Notes under the pieces: model-generated
Told to the model about the DNA's origin: nothing
The model's database searches: none
What the model saw: only the letters and a program-made list of their open reading frames with translations
Translations under genes and position numbers: made by a program
Assembly: GCA_002309235.1 (NCBI GenBank)
Contig: DBXA01000172.1
Span: forward strand, 1-5,213
Direction: 5' to 3'
Origin: Christensenella sp. UBA1224
Lineage (GTDB): Bacteria; Bacillota; Clostridia; Christensenellales; Aristaeellaceae
DNA: 5,213 nt
In this document: piece after piece, positions 1 through 5,213 of the stretch
Layout of the letters: each line of letters starts with the position of its first letter
Position numbering within the stretch: position 1 is the first letter of the stretch

Positions 1-13
1 AAACTTTCTTACG

Positions 14-38
14 AGGGCCGCCCTGAAGGCGCCTTTTT
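14..38 (+). terminator. Probable rho-independent terminator of a gene left of the window
   Basis: A GC-rich stem (5' arm 16-22, with C19 bulged; 3' arm 28-33) closes a five-base loop CTGAA and is followed directly by five T at 34-38. A14 and G15 can extend the stem by pairing with T35 and T34. The T tract lies on the plus strand, so the terminator would serve a plus-strand gene that ends at or before the left edge and converges on the secreted-protein gene. Read on the minus strand the same hairpin is not followed by a T run, so it is a poor terminator for the minus operon, although the stem might still stabilise that mRNA end. Confidence 0.5.
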
Positions 39-47
39 GCTATTCCG

Positions 48-950
48 TTATTGTTTGACTTCGACCAGTTTGCCCTGATAGTTGTAAAGGACAAGGCCTC
101 TTTGATTGGATTTGCCTACCATTTCATAGCAGCAGAGAAGCCCGTTTTCCTGCAGCTGGATATCATACAGCCAGTAGATATCGCTCCTTCCGGAGGAAGA
201 GCGCCATATCACGTTTCCGTTCACGCCGATACAGACAGGATCCGGCCCGTAATAGCCGCCTATATACATGGTGCCGTCCTCGGCGACGGCATAGGAGATG
301 CTGCCTCCCAGAGATACCTTATTGCGGCTGAGGATCCACCGGATCCTTCCTGTCGTCAGGTCGAGCGCGGCGAGCCCGCAGGTGGAATTATGCACCATGA
401 CCATAGGAGACGCGGCTGTCCCGCCGATAAAGGCTTCCGTGAGGGAAAGCTCTGACACATACGCGGTCTCCGTCGTAACATACCAGACGCTGATGCCGTT
501 GGCGTCAAAAACGCCTACTACCATCTTTTCGCCGCTCCCCTGGGGCGCGGTATGCGCGATGACCGTATAATTGCCTACCTTCTCATACAGGTTCTCATAA
601 CCATAGCCCTCTATGTTGCTTATGGTGACAGCCTTGTTGCTGAAGGTAAGCCAGGCGTCCTGGGAGGAAGGCTCCAGGTACTTGGCGAGTATATAACCCG
701 TCTGGCCGTTGAAGGTGCACTCCACAAACGACCCGGTCGCCTCCTTGCAATCGGAGACATAAGAGCCGAGCGGTACGGTGTTGAGCCTTTCAGCGCGTAT
801 GCTGGGCGTCTTCCGCAGCGATACCCACTCCTCGCAGTTGACGACCTTCATGACATCGGTCACCTGGATCTCTGTCTCATCCGCGAAAGCAGCCGGCATC
901 GCACTTAAGATGAGCACAAGCGCAAAGACAAGTATAAGCAGTTTCTTCAT
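48..950 (-). CDS. Secreted SH3b-domain protein with PQQ-like beta-propeller repeats
   Basis: A 300-residue exported protein of unknown function. Residues 1-23 form a signal peptide: MKK, a hydrophobic core of Leu, Ile, Val and Ala, and an AFA cleavage motif (21-23) before Asp24. No lipobox Cys is present, so it is probably released or wall-associated rather than a lipoprotein. Residues about 36-94 form a bacterial SH3 (SH3b) domain: VSLRKTPS at 43-50, PLGSYV at 60-65 and GYILAKYLEP at 85-94. The rest looks like part of a PQQ/quinoprotein-type propeller, with a blade motif at 191-205 (LAALDLTTGRIRW), another near 215-250 (DGTMYIGG, then NGNVIW), and a final strand set ending LVLYNYQGKLVEV. The number of blades seems too small for a complete propeller. 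An AAGGAG site lies about 11 bases before the ATG. It starts 26 bases after the TIM-barrel gene upstream with no terminator between them, so it is probably the last gene of the sugar operon. It could bind wall polymer through SH3b and sugar or protein through the propeller; this is inference. Confidence 0.85.
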   Translation of the reverse strand: MKKLLILVFALVLILSAMPAAFADETEIQVTDVMKVVNCEEWVSLRKTPSIRAERLNTVPLGSYVSDCKEATGSFVECTFNGQTGYILAKYLEPSSQDAWLTFSNKAVTISNIEGYGYENLYEKVGNYTVIAHTAPQGSGEKMVVGVFDANGISVWYVTTETAYVSELSLTEAFIGGTAASPMVMVHNSTCGLAALDLTTGRIRWILSRNKVSLGGSISYAVAEDGTMYIGGYYGPDPVCIGVNGNVIWRSSSGRSDIYWLYDIQLQENGLLCCYEMVGKSNQRGLVLYNYQGKLVEVKQ

Positions 951-976
951 TCTGTTCTTCTCTCCTTCTTATCGGA

Positions 977-1777
977 TCAATTCCCGGATGCAATCTCATT
1001 CATCGCGGCTTCACGGGCTTTTGTGAGGACCTCCAGGCCTTCCCGGGCTTCATGCTCGAGATCATCAAATCTGCCCTCGATCGATACCCTGCCGTCGTAT
1101 CCTCCCAGGAGAAGCGCCTTGAAGATCCCGGTGTAATCCTCACCATCTCCAAAGGAAGGGCAGCGGCGATCAAGCCCGTTTGCCGTATGCACATGCGCGA
1201 GCATGGGACCCGCAAGCGTCAGCGCCTTGAGGGATTCCGAACCAACTGCCATGTGGTATGTGTCTCCCAGCGCCTTGATATGCGGCAGCTGGAAGAGAGA
1301 CGCGAGCATGACGGCTTCCGATACATAGTTGATCACATTGCACTCGGCGCGGCGAAGTGGCTCTATCGCGACAGTGATATCATATGCCGCGGCGTGCCTT
1401 TCCACAAGCCTGAGGAAATTGGCTATCTGCCTCCAGGCCATGTCGATCGGAAATCCATAAGGCACATTCCTTGCTGCTGAGCTTCCGAATACGACCACCC
1501 TGCCACCGAGCCTGCGGGCTCTGGAGAAGGCATGATCAAGGTACTCGTGCTGGGCGGTAGCGTTTACATTATCGCCGGTCACGCGTACTTCTGCCGGCAG
1601 CATGCCGTTGAAGCATTCCGCCTTAAGAGGGGAAGCGGAGACCATAGCCTCCAGTTCGGAGAATTCCGCATCACTGAGCGCGGCAGTCCTGCTCAGGCCC
1701 AGCTCTATGTAGTCAAACCCTATCGCAGCGATCTTTTCCAGATTTTCCGCTGCAGTACAGATCCCTAACCGTATCAT
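977..1777 (-). CDS. Sugar phosphate isomerase/epimerase, xylose-isomerase-like TIM barrel (type 1)
   Basis: A 266-residue protein with the hallmarks of the AP endonuclease 2/xylose isomerase-like TIM-barrel family, whose members isomerise, epimerise or dehydrate sugars and inositols using a divalent metal. Visible elements: GFDYIELGL at 20-28 (early beta strand), VAIEPL at 136-141 with Glu139, GDTYHM at 171-176 with Asp172 and His175, AHVHTAN at 194-200, and GRVSIEGR at 229-236 with Glu234. By analogy with D-tagatose/D-psicose 3-epimerases, Glu139, Asp172, one histidine of HVH and Glu234 would be the metal ligands, and His175 would contact substrate. All appear intact. Length fits the family. 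The ATG at 1775-1777 is preceded only by a weak purine stretch (AGAGGCGG, about 10 bases away), the poorest ribosome site in the window, so translational coupling to the oxidoreductase 24 bases upstream is likely. It differs clearly from the other TIM-barrel protein of this operon, so the two probably do different steps. Exact substrate unknown; 3-epimerase, inosose dehydratase-like or keto-glycoside lyase roles are all possible. Confidence 0.88.
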   Translation of the reverse strand: MIRLGICTAAENLEKIAAIGFDYIELGLSRTAALSDAEFSELEAMVSASPLKAECFNGMLPAEVRVTGDNVNATAQHEYLDHAFSRARRLGGRVVVFGSSAARNVPYGFPIDMAWRQIANFLRLVERHAAAYDITVAIEPLRRAECNVINYVSEAVMLASLFQLPHIKALGDTYHMAVGSESLKALTLAGPMLAHVHTANGLDRRCPSFGDGEDYTGIFKALLLGGYDGRVSIEGRFDDLEHEAREGLEVLTKAREAAMNEIASGN

Positions 1778-1801
1778 CCGAAGAATGCCGCCTCTCGTTT
1801 A

Positions 1802-2953
1802 TCAGTATGTGCCTTCCGTATCGAAAGTCTTTCCCTCTGTCGTCTTTTTCTTAGACGAAGCACGGCGCTTGTTGAGTTCCGCAAGGAACCTGTCCTCATC
1901 GATAGGCAGGGTGACCGTCTCGTCGATCCAGGAGGAAAGATGCATGGCGTTGGAAAGCGTGAGGCCGTTGATGCCTTCCGCGCCTTCCGCTACCAGCGGC
2001 TCACCGTTCAGGATATGAGCGGCGAAAGCGCGCAGCACCTCCACATGCTGGGGGTTCTTTCCATCGGTCTCGACTTCCGTTACTTCACAGGCAGGTGTGC
2101 CGAAGCCGCCCTTGTAGGTGGCGCTGAACTCCGGCTCGGGCATTTCGAGCTTATACTTCATGAGCTTTTTGCCATCGCAGACGAGCTTGCCGCCGTCCAT
2201 GGCGATCTCAAAGCGGTTCGTGCCGGGGCAATCGCCTGTCGTTGTGATGAAGACACCCGTCGCCCCATTGGGGTATTCCATATAAGCGGTGACATCATCC
2301 TCGACCTCAATATTATGCCACTTCCCGTTATGCGTGAAGGCGCGTACGGCGGAAGGCATGCCGCAGATCCACTGGAGAAGATCCAGATTATGCGGGCACT
2401 GGTTCAGGAGAACGCCTCCGCCTTCCCCATCCCAGGTAGCACGCCAGGAACCGGAATCATAGTAGGACTGGCTGCGGTACCAATCGGTGATGAGCCAGTT
2501 CACCCTGCGGATGCGCCCCATCTCGCCGGAATCCACGATCTCCTTCATCTTGCGGTAGACGCAGTTGGTACGCTGGTTGAACATCATGGCAAAGGTGAGG
2601 CCTGTGGTCTTCGCAAATTCGATCTCTTCCCTCACTGCCTTTGTGTAGACGCCGGCAGGCTTTTCGGACATGGCGTGGAGCCCCTTCGACATAGCCTCCA
2701 TCACCAGGGTGGGATGGAAGTAATGCGGGGTGGCGACGAGTACGGCGTCTACCAGGCCGGAATCCATCATAGCAGTGGCGTTGTCAAAGCGGGCAACCGA
2801 GGGATACGTGCCTTCGATCCATTGGAGCCTGGCGGGATTGATATCCGCCACGGCGGCAAGTTCCATTCCGGGCACTTTGCCTTCCATGATGCTTCTGGCG
2901 TGGCTGCTGCCCATATTTCCGATACCGATGATGCCAAGTCTTACTTTATCCAT
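1802..2953 (-). CDS. Gfo/Idh/MocA family NAD(P)-dependent oxidoreductase
   Basis: A 383-residue cytoplasmic dehydrogenase of the Gfo/Idh/MocA family, which oxidises or reduces a hydroxyl/keto carbon of sugars, inositols or glycosides. The N-terminal Rossmann fold shows GIIGIGNMGSSHAR at 7-20 (GxGxxG), an acidic end of strand two (VADINP, 35-40), VATPHYFH at 73-80 and the family motif SEKPAG at 96-101 with catalytic-type Lys98. The C-terminal alpha/beta domain begins near 125 and carries GGGVLLNQCPHNLDLLQW at 178-195. His188 matches the catalytic histidine, while the usual Asp four residues before it (as in inositol dehydrogenase) is Asn184. The last 25 residues are a polar tail with a Lys-rich patch (KKK at 368-370). 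The ATG at 2951-2953 lies inside the end of the preceding isomerase gene (13-base overlap), with AAAAGGAG at 2963-2970, nine bases away, so the two are translationally linked. Substrate and cofactor choice (NAD or NADP) cannot be settled from the sequence; Asp37 at the end of strand two favours NAD. Confidence 0.93.
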   Translation of the reverse strand: MDKVRLGIIGIGNMGSSHARSIMEGKVPGMELAAVADINPARLQWIEGTYPSVARFDNATAMMDSGLVDAVLVATPHYFHPTLVMEAMSKGLHAMSEKPAGVYTKAVREEIEFAKTTGLTFAMMFNQRTNCVYRKMKEIVDSGEMGRIRRVNWLITDWYRSQSYYDSGSWRATWDGEGGGVLLNQCPHNLDLLQWICGMPSAVRAFTHNGKWHNIEVEDDVTAYMEYPNGATGVFITTTGDCPGTNRFEIAMDGGKLVCDGKKLMKYKLEMPEPEFSATYKGGFGTPACEVTEVETDGKNPQHVEVLRAFAAHILNGEPLVAEGAEGINGLTLSNAMHLSSWIDETVTLPIDEDRFLAELNKRRASSKKKTTEGKTFDTEGTY

Positions 2954-3831
2954 GTTCCGCCGCTCCTTTTGCTTTCTTCGAATCCCAGATCTTTCAGTAT
3001 GGCCTTGAGGGCATCTGCCGAAGCCTTGAACGCTTCAGCATTGTCACTATATACAAACCTGTGCTTTACTTCCTCGTCCTGCAGGCCGCTCAGACCCGCA
3101 AATACCTTAAGATGCGGTTCAAGCGTGAGCGTCATGCTGTCGGCGCGCTTTGATACGACCTCAAGAAGCTCTTTCACATGCCCGTCGCCGTATCCTGCCG
3201 GCACAACACTGCCGTCTTCGAGCAGAGCATCCTTGATGTGCATGTAGACGATGTGATCCTTCAGCTTCTCCATCGCCTCCGGCGTATGAACGCCGCACTG
3301 GATGAAATTCGCCGGATCGAACACACCGAGGATCCTGCCGGAAAACTCCTTCAGGATGTCAAGGCATCTGTCATCCGTATCGCCATAGATGCCCTTTTCA
3401 TTCTCGTGGACCAGCATGATCTCTTCTCTTCTCGCGGCTTCGGCCATCTTTTCGAGCCTGCGCATGACTTCATCCCGATAGAGCGCCGGGTCTTCACCCT
3501 TCGGCATAAAAAACGAGAACATGCGTATCCTGTCCGCACCGAGGAGCCTGGTGAGCTTCAAACCCTTTTTGAAAAGCTCAAAATGCTCTTCAAAGTCATC
3601 ACGGATACTTATTTTTCCGTAAGGCGATCCGATGGAAGAGACCCTGATCCCCTCCGAAGAAAGCCTGGTGCAGACGTCGGCAGCTTCTTCCTCACTGAGC
3701 AGGGAAACATTTTTGCCGTCGACACCCCTGAGTTCCACCTGATATACACCGTTTTTCTTTAAGGCGGCTATCTGACCTTCCAGAGATACATCCGCCTCAT
3801 CCGCAAATGCCGATAACCTGAATACTGCCAT
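2941..3831 (-). CDS. Sugar phosphate isomerase/epimerase, xylose-isomerase-like TIM barrel (type 2)
   Basis: A 296-residue TIM-barrel protein, first gene of the minus-strand operon. Family marks: LSAFADEAD at 6-14, GVYQVELRGVDGKN at 28-41, LVHENEKGIYGDT at 140-152 with His142, Glu143 and Glu145, FDPANFIQCG at 171-180 with Asp172 and Asn175, MHIKDA at 197-202, a glycine-rich PAGYGDGH at 211-218, and LEPHLK at 237-242 with Glu238. Glu143 or Glu145, Asp172, His198 and Glu238 are the expected metal-binding set. The reading frame is open upstream to an ATG at 3918, but that start would cover the -35 and -10 of the operon promoter and has no ribosome site. The ATG at 3829-3831 has AAAAGGAG (3839-3846) seven bases away and gives the conserved N terminus, so it is chosen. 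Its stop codon overlaps the start of the oxidoreductase gene. The reaction is unknown; with the neighbouring dehydrogenase it may isomerise, epimerise or cleave the oxidised sugar. Confidence 0.9.
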   Translation of the reverse strand: MAVFRLSAFADEADVSLEGQIAALKKNGVYQVELRGVDGKNVSLLSEEEAADVCTRLSSEGIRVSSIGSPYGKISIRDDFEEHFELFKKGLKLTRLLGADRIRMFSFFMPKGEDPALYRDEVMRRLEKMAEAARREEIMLVHENEKGIYGDTDDRCLDILKEFSGRILGVFDPANFIQCGVHTPEAMEKLKDHIVYMHIKDALLEDGSVVPAGYGDGHVKELLEVVSKRADSMTLTLEPHLKVFAGLSGLQDEEVKHRFVYSDNAEAFKASADALKAILKDLGFEESKRSGGTWIK

Positions 3832-3838
3832 ACTTCTA

Positions 3839-3846
3839 CTCCTTTT
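3839..3846 (-). promoter_or_regulatory. Ribosome binding site that fixes the start of the first operon gene
   Basis: Reads AAAAGGAG on the minus strand, seven bases before the ATG at 3831. The longer open frame beginning at 3918 has nothing comparable and would begin upstream of the transcription start, so this site decides the start codon. Confidence 0.85.
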
Positions 3847-3875
3847 CACAGACATAGTGGGAAACAGTTTCACAG
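3844..3875. promoter_or_regulatory. Candidate repressor operator in the operon leader
   Basis: Two features coincide here. The first is an odd-length imperfect palindrome at 3858-3874: TGGGAAAC, a central A, then GTTTCACA, matching as TG.GAAAC.GTTTC.CA with one mismatched pair. The second is a direct repeat of TTTCACAG at 3844-3851 and 3868-3875, 24 bases start to start, the right copy forming the right arm of the palindrome. Both lie downstream of the predicted minus-strand transcription start and the left repeat touches the ribosome site, the classic place for a LacI/GalR- or GntR-type repressor. The TG...CA ends resemble LacI-family operators, but those usually have an even centre, so the regulator family is uncertain and no regulator gene is in the window. 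Confidence 0.4.
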
Positions 3876-3889
3876 CATTATTCAGGATA

Positions 3890-3918
3890 AGTATAAACTT
3901 GCCCAAATGCAATGTCAA
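3890..3918 (-). promoter_or_regulatory. Sigma-A type promoter of the minus-strand sugar operon
   Basis: On the minus strand a perfect -35 TTGACA (3913-3918) is followed by a 17-base spacer and a -10 TATACT (3890-3895), five of six matches to TATAAT. Transcription would start near 3883, giving a leader of about 50 bases before the ATG at 3831. It is the only strong promoter seen ahead of the four minus-strand genes, which supports reading them as one operon. Confidence 0.85.
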
Positions 3919-3942
3919 GATTCATCCATGATTTCTCTGCTC

Positions 3943-3971
3943 TTGCAGCCTGTATGACCATATGCTATAAT
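3943..3971 (+). promoter_or_regulatory. Extended -10 promoter of the RNA methyltransferase gene
   Basis: TTGCAG at 3943-3948 acts as -35, followed by exactly 17 bases and a perfect TATAAT at 3966-3971. TG at 3963-3964 adds an extended -10 (TGCTATAAT). Transcription would start near 3978, leaving about 26 bases before the TTG start. The two -35 boxes of the divergent promoters are only 24 bases apart, so the promoters are back to back without overlapping. Confidence 0.85.
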
Positions 3972-4003
3972 CGGATCAACGCATACTGTCGGAGGATATT
4001 CTT

Positions 4004-5011
4004 TTGGATCGGTTTTATTCTACCTGCGCGGCAGGCCTTGAATATATTGCGATCGAGATGGCAAAGGCATCCTTGAGGGGTGTCCGCGATGTCTCGCCGC
4101 TCGGCGGCGCCTTCCTCTATTCCGCGAACGAGGATATCCCTTACTCCCCCGTTTTCCAGAACACCTATCGCGTGATCGCCGAGTACAGGGGTGTTTTCAG
4201 CATAGAAAAGCTCGCATCGCTGGTTTCCCGGGACAAGGACGCGCTGAACAAAGCCGATCTCGAAATCAAAAAATACGGCTTTCACACCTTCCGCTGTATG
4301 TTCTCGGACAGGAACCGGCTCGCCTCTGTCAATCCCGGTACGCGGGCAGTGATCGAAAGATCTGTCAAAAGCGCAAAGGCGGACAGGGTATCACCGGAAA
4401 CAGAGCTGCTTCTCCTGACCAGGACAGAGGGAACGGCACTGTTCCTTTTGCGGCTGACAAAAAGGGGAAATACGGAAAAAACCCTGGCAAAAGGGGAATT
4501 ATCGCCGTCCATAGCATCGGCGATGGTATTTCTTGCAGGGGCAAGGCCGGGCGGCATATTCTGCGACCCGTTCGCGGGCCACGGCGCGATCGGCCAGGCA
4601 AGGGCGCTATACTGCCAGGCCGAAGAGATCCACCTTTCGGACATCGATCCGGATATGATCGCTGTCATGAAGTCAAAACCCATCCTTCGCAGGAAGAACA
4701 TTTTCATTTCGAAGCATGATATCTTCGAGCCGGTACCGAAAACACTCTCCGGACGGGTGACAGAGCTTGCGGCCGATCCGCCCTGGGGCATCTTCGCGCC
4801 TCTTCCCAAGCCGGCTGAAGAATTCTACCGCGATATGCTCACGAGTCTGAGCGGGTATTGCGCTCCGGGAGCAGGTATCTGCATACTGTCTGCGGATAAG
4901 GAAAACTTTGAAAAGGCTTGCGGCGTTTATCGGGATATCCGGTTCGATAGCCGTACCGATATCCTTGTGAACGGGAAAAAAGGGGCACTATATAAAGGAA
5001 CCAGATTATAA
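4004..5011 (+). CDS. THUMP-domain class I SAM-dependent RNA methyltransferase
   Basis: A 335-residue protein that most resembles the Trm14/TrmN and RlmL-type group, which methylates guanine N2 in tRNA or rRNA. The N terminus FYSTCAAGLEYIA (4-16) is the usual opening of this group. A THUMP-like RNA-binding region spans roughly 50-155, including FRCMFSDRNRLASVNPG at 96-112. The linker LSPSIASAMVFLAG (166-179) leads into the Rossmann methyltransferase domain: motif I FCDPFAGHGAIG (186-197) for S-adenosylmethionine, acidic LSDIDPDM (211-218) and catalytic motif ADPPWGIF (257-264), a DPPW variant of the N/D-PP-Y/F type. All key motifs are intact. The start is TTG at 4004-4006, chosen because GGAGG (3991-3995) lies eight bases upstream and the protein then begins at the conserved FYSTCAAGLE. 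It is shorter than the approximately 380-residue COG0116 enzymes common in Bacillota, so it may be a separate subfamily. Target RNA position unknown. It has its own promoter and sits just before dgoD. Confidence 0.87.
   Translation: MDRFYSTCAAGLEYIAIEMAKASLRGVRDVSPLGGAFLYSANEDIPYSPVFQNTYRVIAEYRGVFSIEKLASLVSRDKDALNKADLEIKKYGFHTFRCMFSDRNRLASVNPGTRAVIERSVKSAKADRVSPETELLLLTRTEGTALFLLRLTKRGNTEKTLAKGELSPSIASAMVFLAGARPGGIFCDPFAGHGAIGQARALYCQAEEIHLSDIDPDMIAVMKSKPILRRKNIFISKHDIFEPVPKTLSGRVTELAADPPWGIFAPLPKPAEEFYRDMLTSLSGYCAPGAGICILSADKENFEKACGVYRDIRFDSRTDILVNGKKGALYKGTRL
4965..4994 (+). promoter_or_regulatory. dgoD: Weak candidate promoter for dgoD inside the methyltransferase gene
   Basis: TTGTGA (4965-4970), an 18-base spacer and TATATA (4989-4994) lie within the last codons of the methyltransferase gene. 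Transcription would start near 5001 with a leader of about 28 bases to the dgoD ATG. This would let dgoD be controlled apart from the housekeeping-type gene in front. Both boxes have mismatches and the region is A-rich by chance of coding, so read-through from the upstream promoter remains equally likely. Confidence 0.25.
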
Positions 5012-5028
5012 ACAACGGAGGCGGGAAA

Positions 5029-5213
5029 ATGAAGATCAAAGACGTAGAATTGTTCCAGGTACCACCGAGATGGCTGTTCGTAAAGATCACGACCGAAAGC
5101 GGGATATCCGGCTGGGGCGAGCCCGTAGTGGAAGGCAAGGCAGCGACAGTGGCAACTGCCGTACGCGAGTATGCCGAAGTCATAAAAGGCAGGAGCGCCG
5201 AAGATATCGAAGA
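5029..5213 (+). CDS. dgoD: D-galactonate dehydratase, N-terminal fragment (runs off the window)
   Basis: The first 61 codons and two bases of an enolase-superfamily (mandelate racemase/muconate lactonizing) protein. DgoD removes water from D-galactonate to give 2-dehydro-3-deoxy-D-galactonate in the De Ley-Doudoroff route, in the cytoplasm with Mg2+. The visible part is the N-terminal capping domain: MKIKDVELFQVPPRWLFVKI (1-20), then SGWGEP (27-32) and VEGKAATVATAV (34-45). The PPRW.F.KI.T..G..GWGEP..EG.A pattern closely follows E. coli DgoD as I recall it and is more specific than the general family. The Mg2+ ligands and catalytic bases lie beyond the edge, so activity cannot be judged; another sugar-acid dehydratase is a small possibility. 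The ATG at 5029 has GGAGG (5017-5021) seven bases before it. It follows the methyltransferase stop by 17 bases, so the two may share a transcript. Confidence 0.85.
   Translation, partial: MKIKDVELFQVPPRWLFVKITTESGISGWGEPVVEGKAATVATAVREYAEVIKGRSAEDIE

Noticed and set aside
331..347. Inverted repeat with two GGATCC hexamers
   Set aside because: It lies inside the propeller-coding region, encodes an ordinary GRIRWIL-type blade stretch, has no T tract and no other copy in the window.
1052..1480. Plus-strand open frame of 142 codons opposite the second isomerase gene
   Set aside because: Antisense shadow of a gene with complete metal-binding motifs; no domain or ribosome site of its own.
1940..3247. 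Long plus-strand open frame of 435 codons opposite the oxidoreductase and first isomerase genes
   Set aside because: It is antisense to two genes with intact family motifs, spans their overlap, and has no recognisable domain or ribosome site. It arises from the codon bias of the real genes.
3829..3918. Longer start (ATG at 3918) for the first isomerase gene
   Set aside because: The extra 29 residues would be encoded by the -35/-10 promoter region upstream of the predicted transcription start, and there is no ribosome site; the ATG at 3831 has a strong one and gives the conserved N terminus.
3832..4003. Possible riboswitch or small RNA in the divergent intergenic region
   Set aside because: The leaders on both sides are only about 26 and 50 bases, too short for a known riboswitch, and no strong stem with a T tract is present; the space is explained by two promoters and an operator-like palindrome.
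4282..4809. Minus-strand open frame of 175 codons opposite the methyltransferase gene
   Set aside because: Low-complexity Ser/Ala/Pro translation, antisense to a well-supported gene, no promoter or ribosome site.
1..5213. CRISPR array, tRNA, rRNA, insertion sequence or attachment site
   Set aside because: No repeated spacer-repeat unit, no cloverleaf or rRNA-like stretch, no transposase or terminal inverted repeats were seen on either strand.

Overview
The window looks like a chromosomal sugar-catabolism locus from a Clostridia-like member of the Bacillota, probably a gut, rumen or sediment anaerobe. The reasons are strong AAGGAG or GGAGG ribosome binding sites before most genes, near-consensus sigma-A type promoters, moderate GC with free use of ATA, AGA and AGG codons, and protein families (TIM-barrel sugar isomerases, Gfo/Idh/MocA oxidoreductase, secreted SH3b protein) with a Clostridia flavour. 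The taxon is an inference from style; no marker gene is present.

Layout: two divergent transcription units leave a 172-base intergenic region (3832-4003). To the left (minus strand) run four genes in order of transcription: a xylose-isomerase-like TIM-barrel protein (3831-2941), a Gfo/Idh/MocA NAD(P)-dependent oxidoreductase that overlaps it by 13 bases (2953-1802), a second and different TIM-barrel sugar isomerase/epimerase (1777-977), and a secreted protein with an SH3b domain and PQQ-like beta-propeller repeats (950-48). Gaps are 24 and 26 bases with no terminator visible between genes, so a single operon is likely. To the right (plus strand) lie a THUMP-type RNA methyltransferase with a TTG start (4004-5011) and, 17 bases later, the first 61 codons of D-galactonate dehydratase (dgoD), which runs off the window.

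Regulation: the intergenic region has a very good minus-strand promoter (TTGACA, 17 bases, TATACT) and a very good plus-strand promoter (TTGCAG, 17 bases, extended -10 TGCTATAAT). The minus leader carries a 17-base imperfect palindrome and two copies of TTTCACAG 24 bases apart, placed where a repressor could block transcription. At the far left edge a GC hairpin followed by T5 reads as a plus-strand terminator, suggesting a convergent gene outside the window.

How the genes may work together: an oxidoreductase plus two metal-dependent TIM-barrel isomerase-type enzymes is the combination used for inositol breakdown and for oxidative (3-keto) handling of sugars or glycosides, while dgoD points to sugar-acid catabolism. 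The true substrate cannot be read from the sequence. The odd members are the secreted SH3b/propeller protein and the RNA methyltransferase placed immediately before dgoD.
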